In this document: positions 22,215-31,860 of the stretch, one piece after another
How positions within the stretch are numbered: position 1 is the stretch's first letter
Layout: each line of letters begins with the position of its first letter
Assembly: GCF_963583255.1 (NCBI RefSeq)
Contig: NC_084813.1
Span: forward strand, 14,583,799-14,647,798
Reading direction: 5' to 3'
DNA from: Pyrus communis
Lineage: Eukaryota; Streptophyta; Magnoliopsida; Rosales; Rosaceae
DNA: 64,000 bases
Program-made: the position numbers and the translations under genes
The notes under the pieces: model-generated
What the model was told of the DNA's origin: nothing
Seen by the model: only the letters and a program-made list of their open reading frames with translations
Databases searched by the model: none

Positions 22215-22920
22215 AATATTTTTTTAAAATATTAAAATAATAATTAATTAAAGAAAAGTTATTTAAAAAAATAATAATAAACCACGCCATGTTCATCTTC
22301 CCCCTTCTCCCCCCCCCCCCCCTCCCCAACCCCCTGCAACCCAGAAAGAAAGAATAAGAAGAAGAGGAAACCAAAAAAAAAAAAAAAAAAAAAAAACCTA
22401 TCTTCATCTTCCCTGCAACCCACCCCTTTCTTCCTCCTCCTACCTTCCCCTTCCCTCCTCCTCTGCACCCACTACCTACAACCCAAAAATAAAAAATAAA
22501 AACCATCTTCATCTTCCCCGACCCCCCTTTGCCTGCAACCCAAATCCCATCTTCCGTCGATTGCACATGTCGAGAAATTGGGCACTGATAAAATGGGGGG
22601 AATGGGTGTGGATTTAAGGAGTGGGGTGTGTAGAGGAGGGAAGAGGGTGGGTGCGGAGGGTCGGTGCAAGGGTGGGTGCAGAGGACGAGGGAAGGGGAAG
22701 GCGGGAGAGGGAAGAAAGGGGTGGGTTTTTTTTTTTTTTTTTTTTTGTTCTTGTTCTTGTTCTTCTCTTTCTTTCTTTCTTTCTTTTTGGGTTGCAGGGG
22801 GTTGGGGGTTGGGGGTTGGGGGTGGGGGGGGGGGGGGAAGACGAATGTGGGGTGGTTTTTTTTTTTTTAATAACTTTTCTTTAATTAATTATTATTTTAA
22901 TATTTAAAAAATATTAAATG
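22215..22920. repeat. Large palindrome with C/G and A/T homopolymer tracts
   Basis: The left half has AT-rich sequence, a C-run near 22309-22322, AACCCCCTGCAACCC and a long A-run near 22373-22396. The right half mirrors it with a T-run near 22727-22746, GGGTTGCAGGGGGTTGG, a G-run near 22824-22837 and AATAACTTTTCTTTAATTAA. The centre lies near 22570. It is non-coding; open frames through it are low-complexity artefacts. It is probably a MITE with long terminal inverted repeats. Confidence 0.7.
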
Positions 22921-23217
22921 ATTTTTTTTTGTTTTTAATAATATTGTATTGTTTTTTTAATAGAAAATGTGTCACGTCACAAGCTACGTCAGCATTTAAC
23001 AAAGGAATTGACAGACAACTAACGGAAGGTATGACATTGCAACAAATTCGAAGATACGGTATGACATTGAAACTTTTTAAAGACGATGTATGAAACTGTT
23101 AATGACCCAATAGTTGAGCTAGTTCTGTGTAATTTACCCTAAATTAAATGAGTTTGGTTTGGGGAGTTGACTTTGGATTTAACTACCAAGTTGTATCTAT
23201 TTGGGATATTGAAAGGG
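22921..23217. other. Non-coding flank
   Basis: It contains TGTCACGTCACAAGC and GTATGACATTG motifs repeated twice within 60 bp, then a segment (AAATGAGTTTGGTTTGGGG and onward) that also occurs at about 45724-45797 and 55995-56083, each time just before a MITE of the 23218-23384 family. Confidence 0.4.
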
Positions 23218-23384
23218 TAATGCCAAGGAAATCAAAATTTTAAACCAAATCTGCAAACCAAATGATGTGTCACTAATAAGAAATAAGCACGTTAAACAAC
23301 GCTGAAGTATAATGATCCAATCATCAACAACCATATCATTTGGTTTGCAAATTTGGTTTAAAAAAATTGGTCTCCCTAGCATTA
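23218..23384. mobile_element. MITE, family A
   Basis: Termini are TAATGCCAAGG and CCCTAGCATTA, with long inverted repeats (CCAAAATTTTAAACCAAAT at the left, mirrored at the right) and a conserved centre with AAATAAGCACGTTAA and AATGATCCAATCATCAA. The TAA/TTA ends suit a PIF/Harbinger-type MITE with three-base target duplication, but the exact edge is ambiguous. At least eight copies or partial copies occur in this window. Confidence 0.75.
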
Positions 23385-23503
23385 TCCATATGGGTAATGC
23401 TTAGGAAACCAAAATTTTAAACAAAATTTGCAAACCAAATAATGTGTCACTAACAGGAAATAAGTACGTTAATCAACGCTGAAGTAATGATCCATTCATC
23501 AGG
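23385..23503. repeat. Partial family A MITE
   Basis: A 5' half only: it starts TAATGCTTAGGAAACC and runs to AATGATCCATTCATC, where the next copy begins. The right terminal repeat is missing. Confidence 0.6.
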
Positions 23504-23665
23504 TAATTCTAGGGAAACCAAAATTTTAAACCAAATTTGCAAATCAAATGATGTCACTAATAGGAAATAAGTACGTTAATCAATGTTGAAGTAATGATCT
23601 AATCATCAACAACCATATCAATTGGTTTACAAATTTGGTTTAAAATTATGGTTTCCCTAGCATTA
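23504..23665. mobile_element. MITE, family A, second full copy
   Basis: Starts TAATTCTAGGGAAACC and ends GGTTTCCCTAGCATTA. It is 162 bp long and shares the same central block as 23218-23384. Confidence 0.75.
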
Positions 23666-24240
23666 ATATTAACAAGTCAACTTCTGGTCAGGTCATATAC
23701 CTGTTTATTTTTACGAGTCTTACACGAAATGACCTATTAAAATATTGAGTATGACACGAAAACGATACGAACACTGAAAACACGACACGAATGTTTGGTT
23801 TAGTTATTTCTCATCTTATATTTAAGGAGAAACTCGGGTGAATATGTGAGTTGGAATTCGAGGTCTGTCCAGTTAGGTTTACAAGTTAATATCCAAGGCT
23901 ATTATAAGCCTATTCCTCAGCTTTATTTTACCCAATTGCTACAGAGAAAGATGCCAAGGATAAATATAGATACATTCGTTATGTGCATTGCCAACAAAAA
24001 GTTACCATTTTCTGTTTTTCGATCAGCTGTAACTAGGACATAGGACAATACTGTTTTATATCTTGAAAAACTGTAGTTTTACTACCAAATAGTACAGTTT
24101 ATGTTGCCACCCAAATCAGTCAATGAGTTAGTGGTGCAAAATGCAAGAATAATAGATGTACAAGCCTGTGGGTTTTCGTTTGTTAATAAGAAGTTATTGT
24201 GTAGAAAGTAAGTTTACTTTGATTGCAATAAAATAAACTA
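23666..24240 (+). repeat. Dispersed repeat, family C
   Basis: About 570 bp beginning ATATTAACAAGTCAAC and ending AAGTTTACTTTGATTGCAAT. Copies occur at about 45156-45720 and 46200-46800 in the same orientation, reversed at about 56400-56600 plus 57062-57485, and as fragments at about 22025-22180 and 16968-17035. Three copies keep an open frame of about 65 codons near the middle (MSWNSRS... to SAV.RT), but I know no protein of this type. No terminal repeats recognised. Confidence 0.6.
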
Positions 24241-25522
24241 GCCTTCATACACGCGTGTGCCTTCATATCTGTAAATTGAATCACGGCGTCCTATGCACGA
24301 CGTACATGTTTTAAATGTATTTATATCTGTAAATTGACAAAAGGAAAATCAAATATTTGAACTAAATGAATAATCTTAGATCATGCTAGAAGAAACCCCT
24401 CATAAACCAATTAAAGTAGCTGAATTCACATAATAAAATCGGTCTCTATAGAATTTATATTAAGAATAGAGAAAATAATATTTAATAAACAATTGATTGA
24501 ATCACATTATTGCTAGCTCATTGTGAGGCTAAGCTTACCCCCTCCCCCTTTGTGAAGATAATATTGTTTGTTAAAAAAAAAAAAAAAATCATTTGACAAC
24601 TAATTTAATCACATCATGCATGCGAAAGACCTTTTTATAACTAGCATTGTGAGGTTAAGTCCACCCCCTCCCCCTAAGTGTAAATAATATCGTTTGTTAA
24701 AAAAAGAAAAAACAATAATTTGACAACTAATTTAATCACATTATTATCCGCCTATGAAAGACCTTTTTTATAACCGGCATTACACGCCTCTTAAGATGTT
24801 TTGAACGTGTTTTAAAATAGAGAAATTGAATCACATTATTGCTATCGTATGGTGAGGTACTAATTAAAATTAAAAAAAAAAAATTAAAAAAAAAAAAAAA
24901 AAAAAAAGCACAAAAAACAAAAACGACACAAAAAAACTAATTAAAATGACAAAGGAATTTTTTTGAATCACGGCGTGCTACGCTCGACTCACACGTTTTA
25001 AATGTATTTATATGCGTAAATTAACAAAAGGAAAGTCAAATATTTGAAGTAAGTGAATAATCTTAGATCATGTAAGAAGAAACCCCACATAAACCAATTA
25101 CAGCAGCCGAATTCATATAATAAAATCGATCTCTATAGAATTTACATTAAGAATAGAGAAAATAATATTTAGTAAACAATTGATTAAATCACATTATTGT
25201 AAACCCATTGTGAGGCTAAGCCCACTCTCTCCCCCTTAGTGTAGATAATATCGTTTGTTAAAGATAAAAAAAACAATCATTTGATAACTAATTTAATCAC
25301 ATTATTATCCGTGTGCGAAAGACCATTTTATAACCGGCATTACACGCCTCTTAAGATGTTTTGAACGTGTTTACAAATAGAGAAAATAATATTTAATAAA
25401 CAACTGATTGAATTACATTATTGCTAACCCATTGTGAGGCTAAGCCCACCCCCTGCCCCTTAGTGTAGATAACTAATTTAATGTAATTTAATCACACTAT
25501 TATCCGCATGCGAAAGACCTTT
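24240..25522. repeat. Array of AT-rich repeat units, family B
   Basis: Several successive copies of a unit containing ATTGTGAGGCTAAGCCCACC, then TAGTGTAGATAATATCGTTT, an A-rich tract, TAATTTAATCACATTATTAT, CGAAAGACC, TATAACCGGCATTACACGCC and CTTAAGATGTTTTGAACGTG. A second block (ACGTTTTAAATGTATTTATA ... GAAACCCCTCATAAACCAAT) alternates with it. The A-rich tracts vary in length between units. No coding capacity. The type (tandemly amplified retroposon or satellite-like array) is unresolved. Confidence 0.65.
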
Positions 25523-25586
25523 TGACACACCCCGACCCGAGATGTCCACTAGGACCCCGAATTGAGGCGTGCTAATTGACACCTGG

Positions 25587-25640
<54 letters not shown>

Positions 25641-26203
25641 TTGATAATTCCACAAATGTGCATAAATTGATTATGGCTTATGATTATTGTGAATGCTTTG
25701 AAGTACTATTGTGAACTACGATTGACTTGATCCTTGTTTAGGGTACGTAGGCAGTTTAACGAGACGTTAGATGCAGCCATACAATAAATGAGACTAAATA
25801 ATTAGGCACTCTTAGGTTCAAATTTATTCATATTTTTCCACATCATCACACTTTATGGCTTCGTCACCTTCCGGGTGCCGGCCAGCACAGCTCGATCCGA
25901 AGTCCTTGTGGACATTCCAGGTCAGGGTGTCGATGTCATTCTTAGGCTAAATTTGATACCTTGAGTTCAATCTTGGTAATTGTATGTCTTAGGTTGATCG
26001 TTGGAACCTAAATTCTCTACGTCACGTGTAAAGTGGGTTCATTCCCACTCACCAGCGCACTCTGGTAATTAGGCACTCTTAGGTTCAAATTTATTCATAT
26101 TTTTCTGCATCATCACACTTTATGGCTTCGTCACCTTCTAGGTGTCAGCCAGCACAGCTCGATTCAGAGTCTTTGTGGACATTCCGAGTCGGGGTGTGTC
26201 AAT
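25523..26203. repeat. Inverted LTR-like termini left of the 3' LTR
   Basis: The left edge TGACACACCCCGACCCGAG is mirrored at the right by CTCGGGGTGTGTCA-like sequence ending at 26203, and the inverted match continues for about 60 bp. Inside, a 140 bp segment (ATTAGGCACTCTTAGGTTC ... GTGGACATTCC) occurs twice, at about 25799-25940 and 26067-26200. A 46 bp (AT)n tract lies at 25591-25636. It looks like the ends of a related LTR joined head to head. Confidence 0.6.
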
Positions 26204-26292
26204 ATGCACCACATCCTAGGCTCGACTCCACCGTAGCACGATATTGTCCGCTTTGGCCCCTGGCCACGCCTTCACAGCTTTGGGCCCTGGCC

Positions 26293-28218
26293 ACGCCCTC
26301 AAAGATAATCCTACATTGGTAGTCTGTCAGAACTGCCTTGAAGCCCTCACAAGCCAGCAACGAGAATTCCTACCTAGAACCTGGAGGGGCGCAAAATAAA
26401 AAGTGTGAGTGGGCAAAAACAAAGCTTTTCAAAATCATTTCATTTCTCAAAAGTTCTAACCCCTCGCTATAAAAAATTTCCCAAAAAATAGAATATATAA
26501 ACATATATCAAATTAGGCTCGAAAGCAGAATGCATCAATATTATGCCATGCCAAATGTCTCAGTATAAAACATGTAATCTAGGTGCTAAATCACAATAAA
26601 AATGCTAAATCAGCCGGAGTCATCTAACATGACCTGTACGGCGGAATCTAGAGCTCAACAATATATATACACACACACACACATATATCTCATCAACAAT
26701 ATGCCTGCACACGAGTCAGAACCACCTAAAGTGGTCTGTAAGACAAGCTGCCTTGGATCCAAGGTGAGCGAAGTATCGCAAGTCACCTACAAGTCCGAAC
26801 CACCTAAAGTGGTCTGTACAACAGGCTGGCACCTACCCTGGATCCAAGGTGAGCGTGTGTGGTGCGAGAGGCGAACGATCATGTAAAGGCTAGGCCTTCA
26901 ACTCTGGCGGAGCACTAGCACCGGGGTACAGGTTAATGAGCTCTCTAAACATCTGACATAATCCTCAATTTACATACATATTCGATAACTCACCTGGTAT
27001 TTACTTGAGCGTCCACAGCGTCAACCATAAATATATGTAACTACTAATGCATGTATAAAATATACGAATACTTGGCATGGTACTTCAAAACATACTTTCA
27101 TTTAAAATGATTTTCTGGGAAAAATCAAGTATATAGATATATACTGAAACCAAAAGCCCACTCACTGATATGTCGAAGGATCGTAGCCCCCAAGCCTCGA
27201 ATGAATACGCTCGTCCTCAGGATAGGTCTCACCTATATGCGAAACAACTATATAAACGTCAATTTAATACACATAAACCAAAACTAGGTAATAACTTCTC
27301 ATACAACGCTCAAAGGGGGTGTTTGAATATACCAACGTAATCTACTCAACCTCACGAACAACCCCATATTTTTAGAAAAATTTTCCGATCACCCACGATC
27401 GGCCACCTACCTGGCACGCCTAACGAAAAAGTTAACGTCGTAAAACATATTCCGTTAAAAAATAGCATATTCCATTAAAACTAACCTAACGCCGTTAGAA
27501 TTTTTCGTTAAGCTTGACAGAATATTCCGTCGTCTTCAACCTTGGTTCGCCGGGGACCGTCGCTGTCGCCGGAAACTGGATAAACTTCAAACCTTAATAT
27601 CTTCTTCATTTCCCAACCAAAATCCATGAAATTTGTCTCAAATTAAAGCTTACAACGAGAATAACAAAACCTTACCAATTTCAAGCCCTGAAATCCACGG
27701 AATCTCATCGGAGAACCCTTGATAATCCGGCCAAACTTGGAAACTTGCCAAACTCAACTTCCCGATGTCCAAAACACCTTGTTTTTGCTTCTCCGAGCTT
27801 CGTGAGAGTGTTCTAAAGCTTCCTAATCTTAGAATCTTCCAAATACTTCACATATACGTGTGCATGAACAGTACCTCAAATCGGAGGCTATGGTTCTCGA
27901 GTTTTCCGACAGCTTCACGTCCTAAAATTGGTATAGATGAAATCGTATGGTTACGAGGAATACGAATATGGCATCCAAAACCTCGATCCGTGATGTTTGA
28001 AAGGTTTTTGGGGATTAATAGTACAGGTTGCACGAAAAGCCAGAAAAATCCGAGAGGGAGGAAAGAAAGTCAACGGAAGTGAAAGAGATAGTGTGAGTGT
28101 GTGGTCCAAATTTGGGCATCTAATCACAACAAACAAAACCACACAACCACACAAAACGTCCAAGGGCAATTTCATCTTTTCACACCTGCGATAAAATATT
28201 TCGAAACGGGCTGTCACA
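26293..28218 (-). repeat. 3' LTR of the gypsy element
   Basis: It matches 38473-40364 along its length: CTCAAAGATAATCCTACATT at the outer side, AACCACCTAAAGTGGTCTGT blocks, the TTCCGTTAAAAAATAGCATA region and the GGGCTGTCACA terminus at 28218. The outermost 210 bp of the 5' LTR are not found here and are replaced by unrelated sequence at 25523-26292. Open frames inside are not genes. Confidence 0.85.
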
Positions 28219-28242
28219 ATCTACCCACCTTATGAAAATTTC
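28219..28242 (-). other. Polypurine tract of the gypsy element
   Basis: The minus strand reads AAGGTGGGTAGAT directly before the LTR terminus TGTGACAG. This is where the plus-strand primer of a retrotransposon is expected. Assignment is by position and purine content. Confidence 0.5.
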
Positions 28243-28358
28243 TTCTCGAAATTTCATACAATAAAATTCAACCACTAATAATCATAAAACAAGTGTGGAT
28301 ACAAATCTCTCATCTGGTCTTCCGTCTCCCAAGTAGCCTCTTCCACTAAGTAATTTCA

Positions 28359-28735
28359 TCACAAAATTTTCACCAAACACACTGTCTTATTTCTCAGATT
28401 CTTATCTTTCCAATCCAGAATAGTCACTGGCTCCTCATCATAAGTCAAATCTGGATTAACTTCTAAAGGTTGAGGGGTAATCACACGCGATGAATTTGAA
28501 ACATAATGAAGAAGCATGGAAACATGGAACACATCATGCATTTTAGACAACTCTGGAGGCAACAGAAGCCTGTAAGCAACTTCACTGACTCGTTCGGTGA
28601 TCCGATATGGTCCGATGTACCTAGGACTTAGCTTACCCTTCTTTCCGAACCGTACCACACCTCTCCACACTGACAACTTTAAAAATACCCAATCACCAAC
28701 TTTATACACCCTGTCAGTGGCATGTCTATCTGTTA
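28359..28735 (-). pseudogene. Gypsy integrase C-terminal region
   Basis: Reads YKVGDWVFLKLSVWRGV, then KLSPRYIGPYRITERVSEV and PELSKMHDVFHVSMLLHYV. This is the GPY/F module and following chromatin-targeting region of Ty3/gypsy integrases. It is separated from the integrase core by an inserted MITE (28777-29117), and an in-frame stop (QDQ*KSL) lies just upstream. RNKTV near the end matches the usual C-terminal wording of this family. Confidence 0.85.
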
Positions 28736-28776
28736 AGCTCTTCTATTGATCCTGGGCCGTTTTCAGGTTAGACTTA

Positions 28777-29117
28777 GGGCTGGTTTGGTATTGTTATGCT
28801 TTGAAAAAAGCTACTTCTGCTGTGCTGTGAGAATAAGCAGCTGTGAAATAAAGCAGCAGAGTGTTTGGTAAACTTTTTTGTAAAAGTGCTTTTGAAAAAA
28901 AAAACAGTATTATAGTATTTGGTAAACTTTTATGTAAAACAGATGTGAAAAACAGCCGGTTTTTCAAAGCTGGGTTTTGCAACTTCTTGTTTTTGGCTTT
29001 TTTTCACCCAAAAATGTGAAAAAAAGCTGAAGCTGAATGTTTACCAAACACAAAAATAGTTCCCAGCTTTTTTTTATACCAGCTTTTTTCAAAATCACCT
29101 CAGTACCAAACCAGGCT
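28777..29117. mobile_element. MITE inserted in gypsy integrase
   Basis: Ends are GGGCTGGTTTGGTATTG and CAGTACCAAACCAGGCT, imperfect inverted repeats. TTA flanks both sides (28774-28776 and 29118-29120), consistent with a three-base duplication. The 341 bp interior is T/A-rich with repeated TTTGGTAAAC motifs. The CTGGTTTGGTA end is seen in hAT- and PIF-type plant MITEs; I cannot choose between them. Confidence 0.75.
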
Positions 29118-29129
29118 TTAATTACTTGA

Positions 29130-29944
29130 ATATTTTAAGTAGTCTCCTCTACTATCTTAGGGCCCATCAAAACTCTTTCACCAACCTCTGACCAACATAA
29201 AGGTGTACGATAAGATTTGCAATAAAGTGCCTCAAATGGTGCCATACCAATACTCGAATGATAGTTGTTGTTGTAGGCAAATTCCATTAAATCCAACCTC
29301 TGATGCCAAACATCACCAAACTATAACGCTGAAGATCTTAGCATATCCTCAAACGTTTGAATTGTCCTCTCTGATTGTCCATCTGTCTGAGGATGATATG
29401 TTGTACTATAAAGTAATCTCGAACCAAGAGCCTCCTGGCATGCTACCCAGAACTTAGAAGTAAATCTAGGATCACGATCCGAGACAATACTAACTGGAAC
29501 TCCATGGTACTTTACAATCTTCGATATGAATAATTCAGCTAATCGGTTTAGAGAATGCTTCTCCTTCACATGAATAAAATGCGCTGATTTGGTAAGCCGA
29601 TCAACTATCACCCAAACTCCATCATAACCATTCTGTGTATGAGGAAGCTTGTACACAAAATCCATAGTAATATCTTCCCATTTCCACTGTGGAATGGGAA
29701 GGGGCTGCATCAACCCAAACGACTTCTTCCTTTCAGCTTTAACTTACTGACAAATGGCACACCTACTTACATACTCAACAATCTCTCTCTTCATACTCGG
29801 CCAATAATAAAATGGTCGAATGGTATGATACATTTTAGTACCTCCAGGATGCATTGCATATGCCGAAATATGAGCTTCATCCAAAATTTCTTTCTTTAAT
29901 TCTATATTATTTGACACATACATTCTCCCTTCTTGCATAAGCAT
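29130..29944 (-). pseudogene. Gypsy integrase: zinc-binding domain and catalytic core
   Basis: 29744-29944 encodes the H2C2 zinc-binding domain (EAHISAYAMHPGGTKMYHTI, YYWPSMKREIVEYVSRCAIC). 29321-29713 encodes the rve catalytic core, with the DDE residues visible: D in VDRLTKSAHF, D in SDRDPRFTSKFW and E in QTDGQSERTIQTFEDMLR. The frame is broken by a stop between the two parts and another after DMLRSSAL. Downstream text continues to about 29130 (FAYNN and APFEALY-type motifs), where the MITE begins. The core residues are intact; the gene as a whole is not. Confidence 0.9.
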
Positions 29945-30139
29945 GCCATCAGACTCTTGAATCCTGAAGTCTTTCTTTTTTTCCCCCGATTCCTTGTTTG
30001 GATTATTTCCTGGGTCTCTTCATCATCTATCTGAGCTTCTAGCACTCGATCAATTGATATTGGTCTAACTTGGAAACAAGCAAGTAAAGCTTATTCTCTT
30101 GCATCTACCCCTAACTTCACTCCAGTGGACCTCAAATCA

Positions 30140-30384
30140 ACAAGAAAAGGAACTTGGCAAGTATAAATGGCATTTAAGTCTAACTAGAGTCTTCCTACTA
30201 AGTGCATCAGCCACCATATTTGCACGACCAGGGTGATATTCAATTGTGCAGTCGTAATCACTTAGCAACTCAATCCACCTTCATTGCCGAAGATTAAGAT
30301 CCCTCTGAATAAAAAGATACTGGAGACTTTTATGATCCGTAATACATTTCTAACCATAAAGATAATGTCTCCAAATCTTCTAAG
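30140..30384 (-). pseudogene. Gypsy RNase H fragment
   Basis: The minus strand reads IWRHYLYG, stop, KCITDHKSLQYLF, QRDLNLRQ, stop, [19 protein letters not shown] and [11 protein letters not shown]. These are the last RNase H motifs of a plant Ty3/gypsy polyprotein. The upstream half of RNase H and the end of RT are missing, because another element lies between here and 35547. The interval 29945-30139 continues the polyprotein in degraded form. Confidence 0.85.
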
Positions 30385-31148
30385 AACAAGGACAAAGAAA
30401 AGGACAGGGAAAGAGCATGATATGAGATACTTTTGCTTTTGACCTTGATGATATGAGATACCTTTGCTTTTGAAGAAGCGGTGAATGAATCAGCACATGC
30501 TTCAATCTACCGTTTCCTCCTGGGTCATCTATACTCCAGGCATCTAGTATCATCTTTGGAGAAGAAGAAAAAATTGAGTATTTCGAAAGGCTTTGCTGGG
30601 AGTACGCCCTCAGAGGTGAGGAAGAGTTGGGCATTTTCTTCAGGTCTGCCTTGCCATAAGAGATGAAGGTCGACATATATAGGGATTTCTCAATAGCAAG
30701 TGGTGGTACTGTTCTTTTACTCTTGTCGACAAACGTCTCTTCGATATCTGAACGACGCCTCTTCGATTTCTGAACGAGCCTCTTCGATTTCTGAACGAGC
30801 GCCACTTTTGACAAAGTTGCACGCGTTTTCTGAAAAGCAGAGAAAGCGTCGCCGAACTTTGCGCTTGTCAGCTAAAGATGTGTAGTTGCGATGATGGCCT
30901 CCACGTGTTTTCGACTTTGTCAGATATCTTTTGACAAAGTTGAACGCGTTTTCTGAAAAGCCGCGAACGCGTCGCCGAACTTCACGCAGGAAAATTCGGA
31001 TTTTTGAATCAGTGGTCGTGTCGCCTTGGCTTTTTATAGCGGTATCGATCACCCCAACATTCACACTCTGAAGATTGCCCATTCTTGAAAATCGTCTCCG
31101 ACCCTTTGAAATTTTACTCCATCCCTTCTCTTTGAACACCTTTGAAAA
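30385..31148 (+). promoter_or_regulatory. Repeat-rich upstream region of the 210-residue ORF
   Basis: A 21 bp unit close to CTCTTCGATTTCTGAACGAG occurs three times at about 30733-30797. A longer block (TTTTGACAAAGTTG.ACGCG, TTTTCTGAAAAGC, GCGTCGCCGAACTT) occurs twice, at about 30808-30862 and 30930-30984. A TATA-like TTTTTATAG lies at about 31030, some 115 bp before the ATG. The layout resembles an LTR-type or gene promoter with duplicated enhancer blocks containing TTGAC (W-box core). Function is inference. Confidence 0.45.
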
Positions 31149-31781
31149 ATGACTAACCCATCGAACCTTTGCTTAGATTTGAGTCTCAGCAGCGATCCGG
31201 TTGTGCCCCGTCAAGGTAATGTATGGCGCCCTTCTTTCTTATCTTCTAACGATCCTCTTACAGGTGAAGACTCCATGATGACGGATGCAACAACAGCTAC
31301 GATAGTAGCTAGGAACCTCCTCATTCCTAAGGATAGTAGGCTGCTTTCAGGACGGCCCGATGAGTTGGCCGTTCAAGAGTCCCTCGCTCTCAGCGTTCAG
31401 TGTGCAGGCTCTGTGTCCAACATGGGCCAACGCCTACTTGCTCGCTCCTGTCAGGTTGAATCGTTGATGGCAGAGGTGGAAAGTCTCAAGCAAGAGATCA
31501 AGCAGCTGAAGTATGAGAATAGAAGTTTGCACGTGCTTGCAAACAACTATTCGACGGGCATGAAGAGGAAGCTTGATGAGCTGCAAGAGTCTGAAGGTCG
31601 GATTCAAAATGACCGTCAAAGGCTTTCGTCTTTCCTCCAGAGGCACATTTTTCCTGGATCATCCAGCGTTTGGCCAAGTATTGAGGCCTCGAATGCTCTA
31701 TCTTCGATGCCTCCAGCTCCGATGCCTTCCGCTTCGAGAGTTTTGCCAAGTAGTGGGGCTTCAAGCAAACAACCTTTGTGA
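31149..31781 (+). CDS. 210-residue coiled-coil protein, repeat-associated, unknown function
   Basis: A single uninterrupted frame begins MTNPSNLCLDLSLSSDPVV. Residues 1-60 are Ser/Pro/Asp-rich. About 100-155 form a clear coiled coil (VESLMAEVESLKQEIKQL, YENRSLHVLANN, MKRKLDELQESEGRI), followed by LSSFLQRHIFPGSSS and a Pro/Ser/Ala-rich tail. It has an upstream TATA-like box and duplicated promoter blocks. It lies on the strand opposite to both neighbouring retroelements and ends 80 bp before the gag-like ORF of the nested element. Similar proteins seem common in Rosaceae repeats, as far as I recall. No catalytic motif is visible. It may be an accessory product of a retroelement or a domesticated ORF. 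Absence of stops over 210 codons, in a region where other element genes are broken, is notable. Confidence 0.6.
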   Translation: MTNPSNLCLDLSLSSDPVVPRQGNVWRPSFLSSNDPLTGEDSMMTDATTATIVARNLLIPKDSRLLSGRPDELAVQESLALSVQCAGSVSNMGQRLLARSCQVESLMAEVESLKQEIKQLKYENRSLHVLANNYSTGMKRKLDELQESEGRIQNDRQRLSSFLQRHIFPGSSSVWPSIEASNALSSMPPAPMPSASRVLPSSGASSKQPL

Positions 31782-31860
31782 AAGTTACATTCTTTTATTT
31801 TTATTTTTATTTTTATTTTATTTATTTATTTTTTTAATTTTAATTGTTTTTTCTTTTGAA

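Noticed and set aside
22174..22907. Several open frames rich in Gly/Arg/Phe
   Set aside because: They are translations of homopolymer and GA/GT-rich tracts in a palindrome, with no family features.
26122..28217. Open frames inside the gypsy LTR
   Set aside because: They differ between the LTR copies, show no conserved peptide and lie in non-coding LTR sequence.
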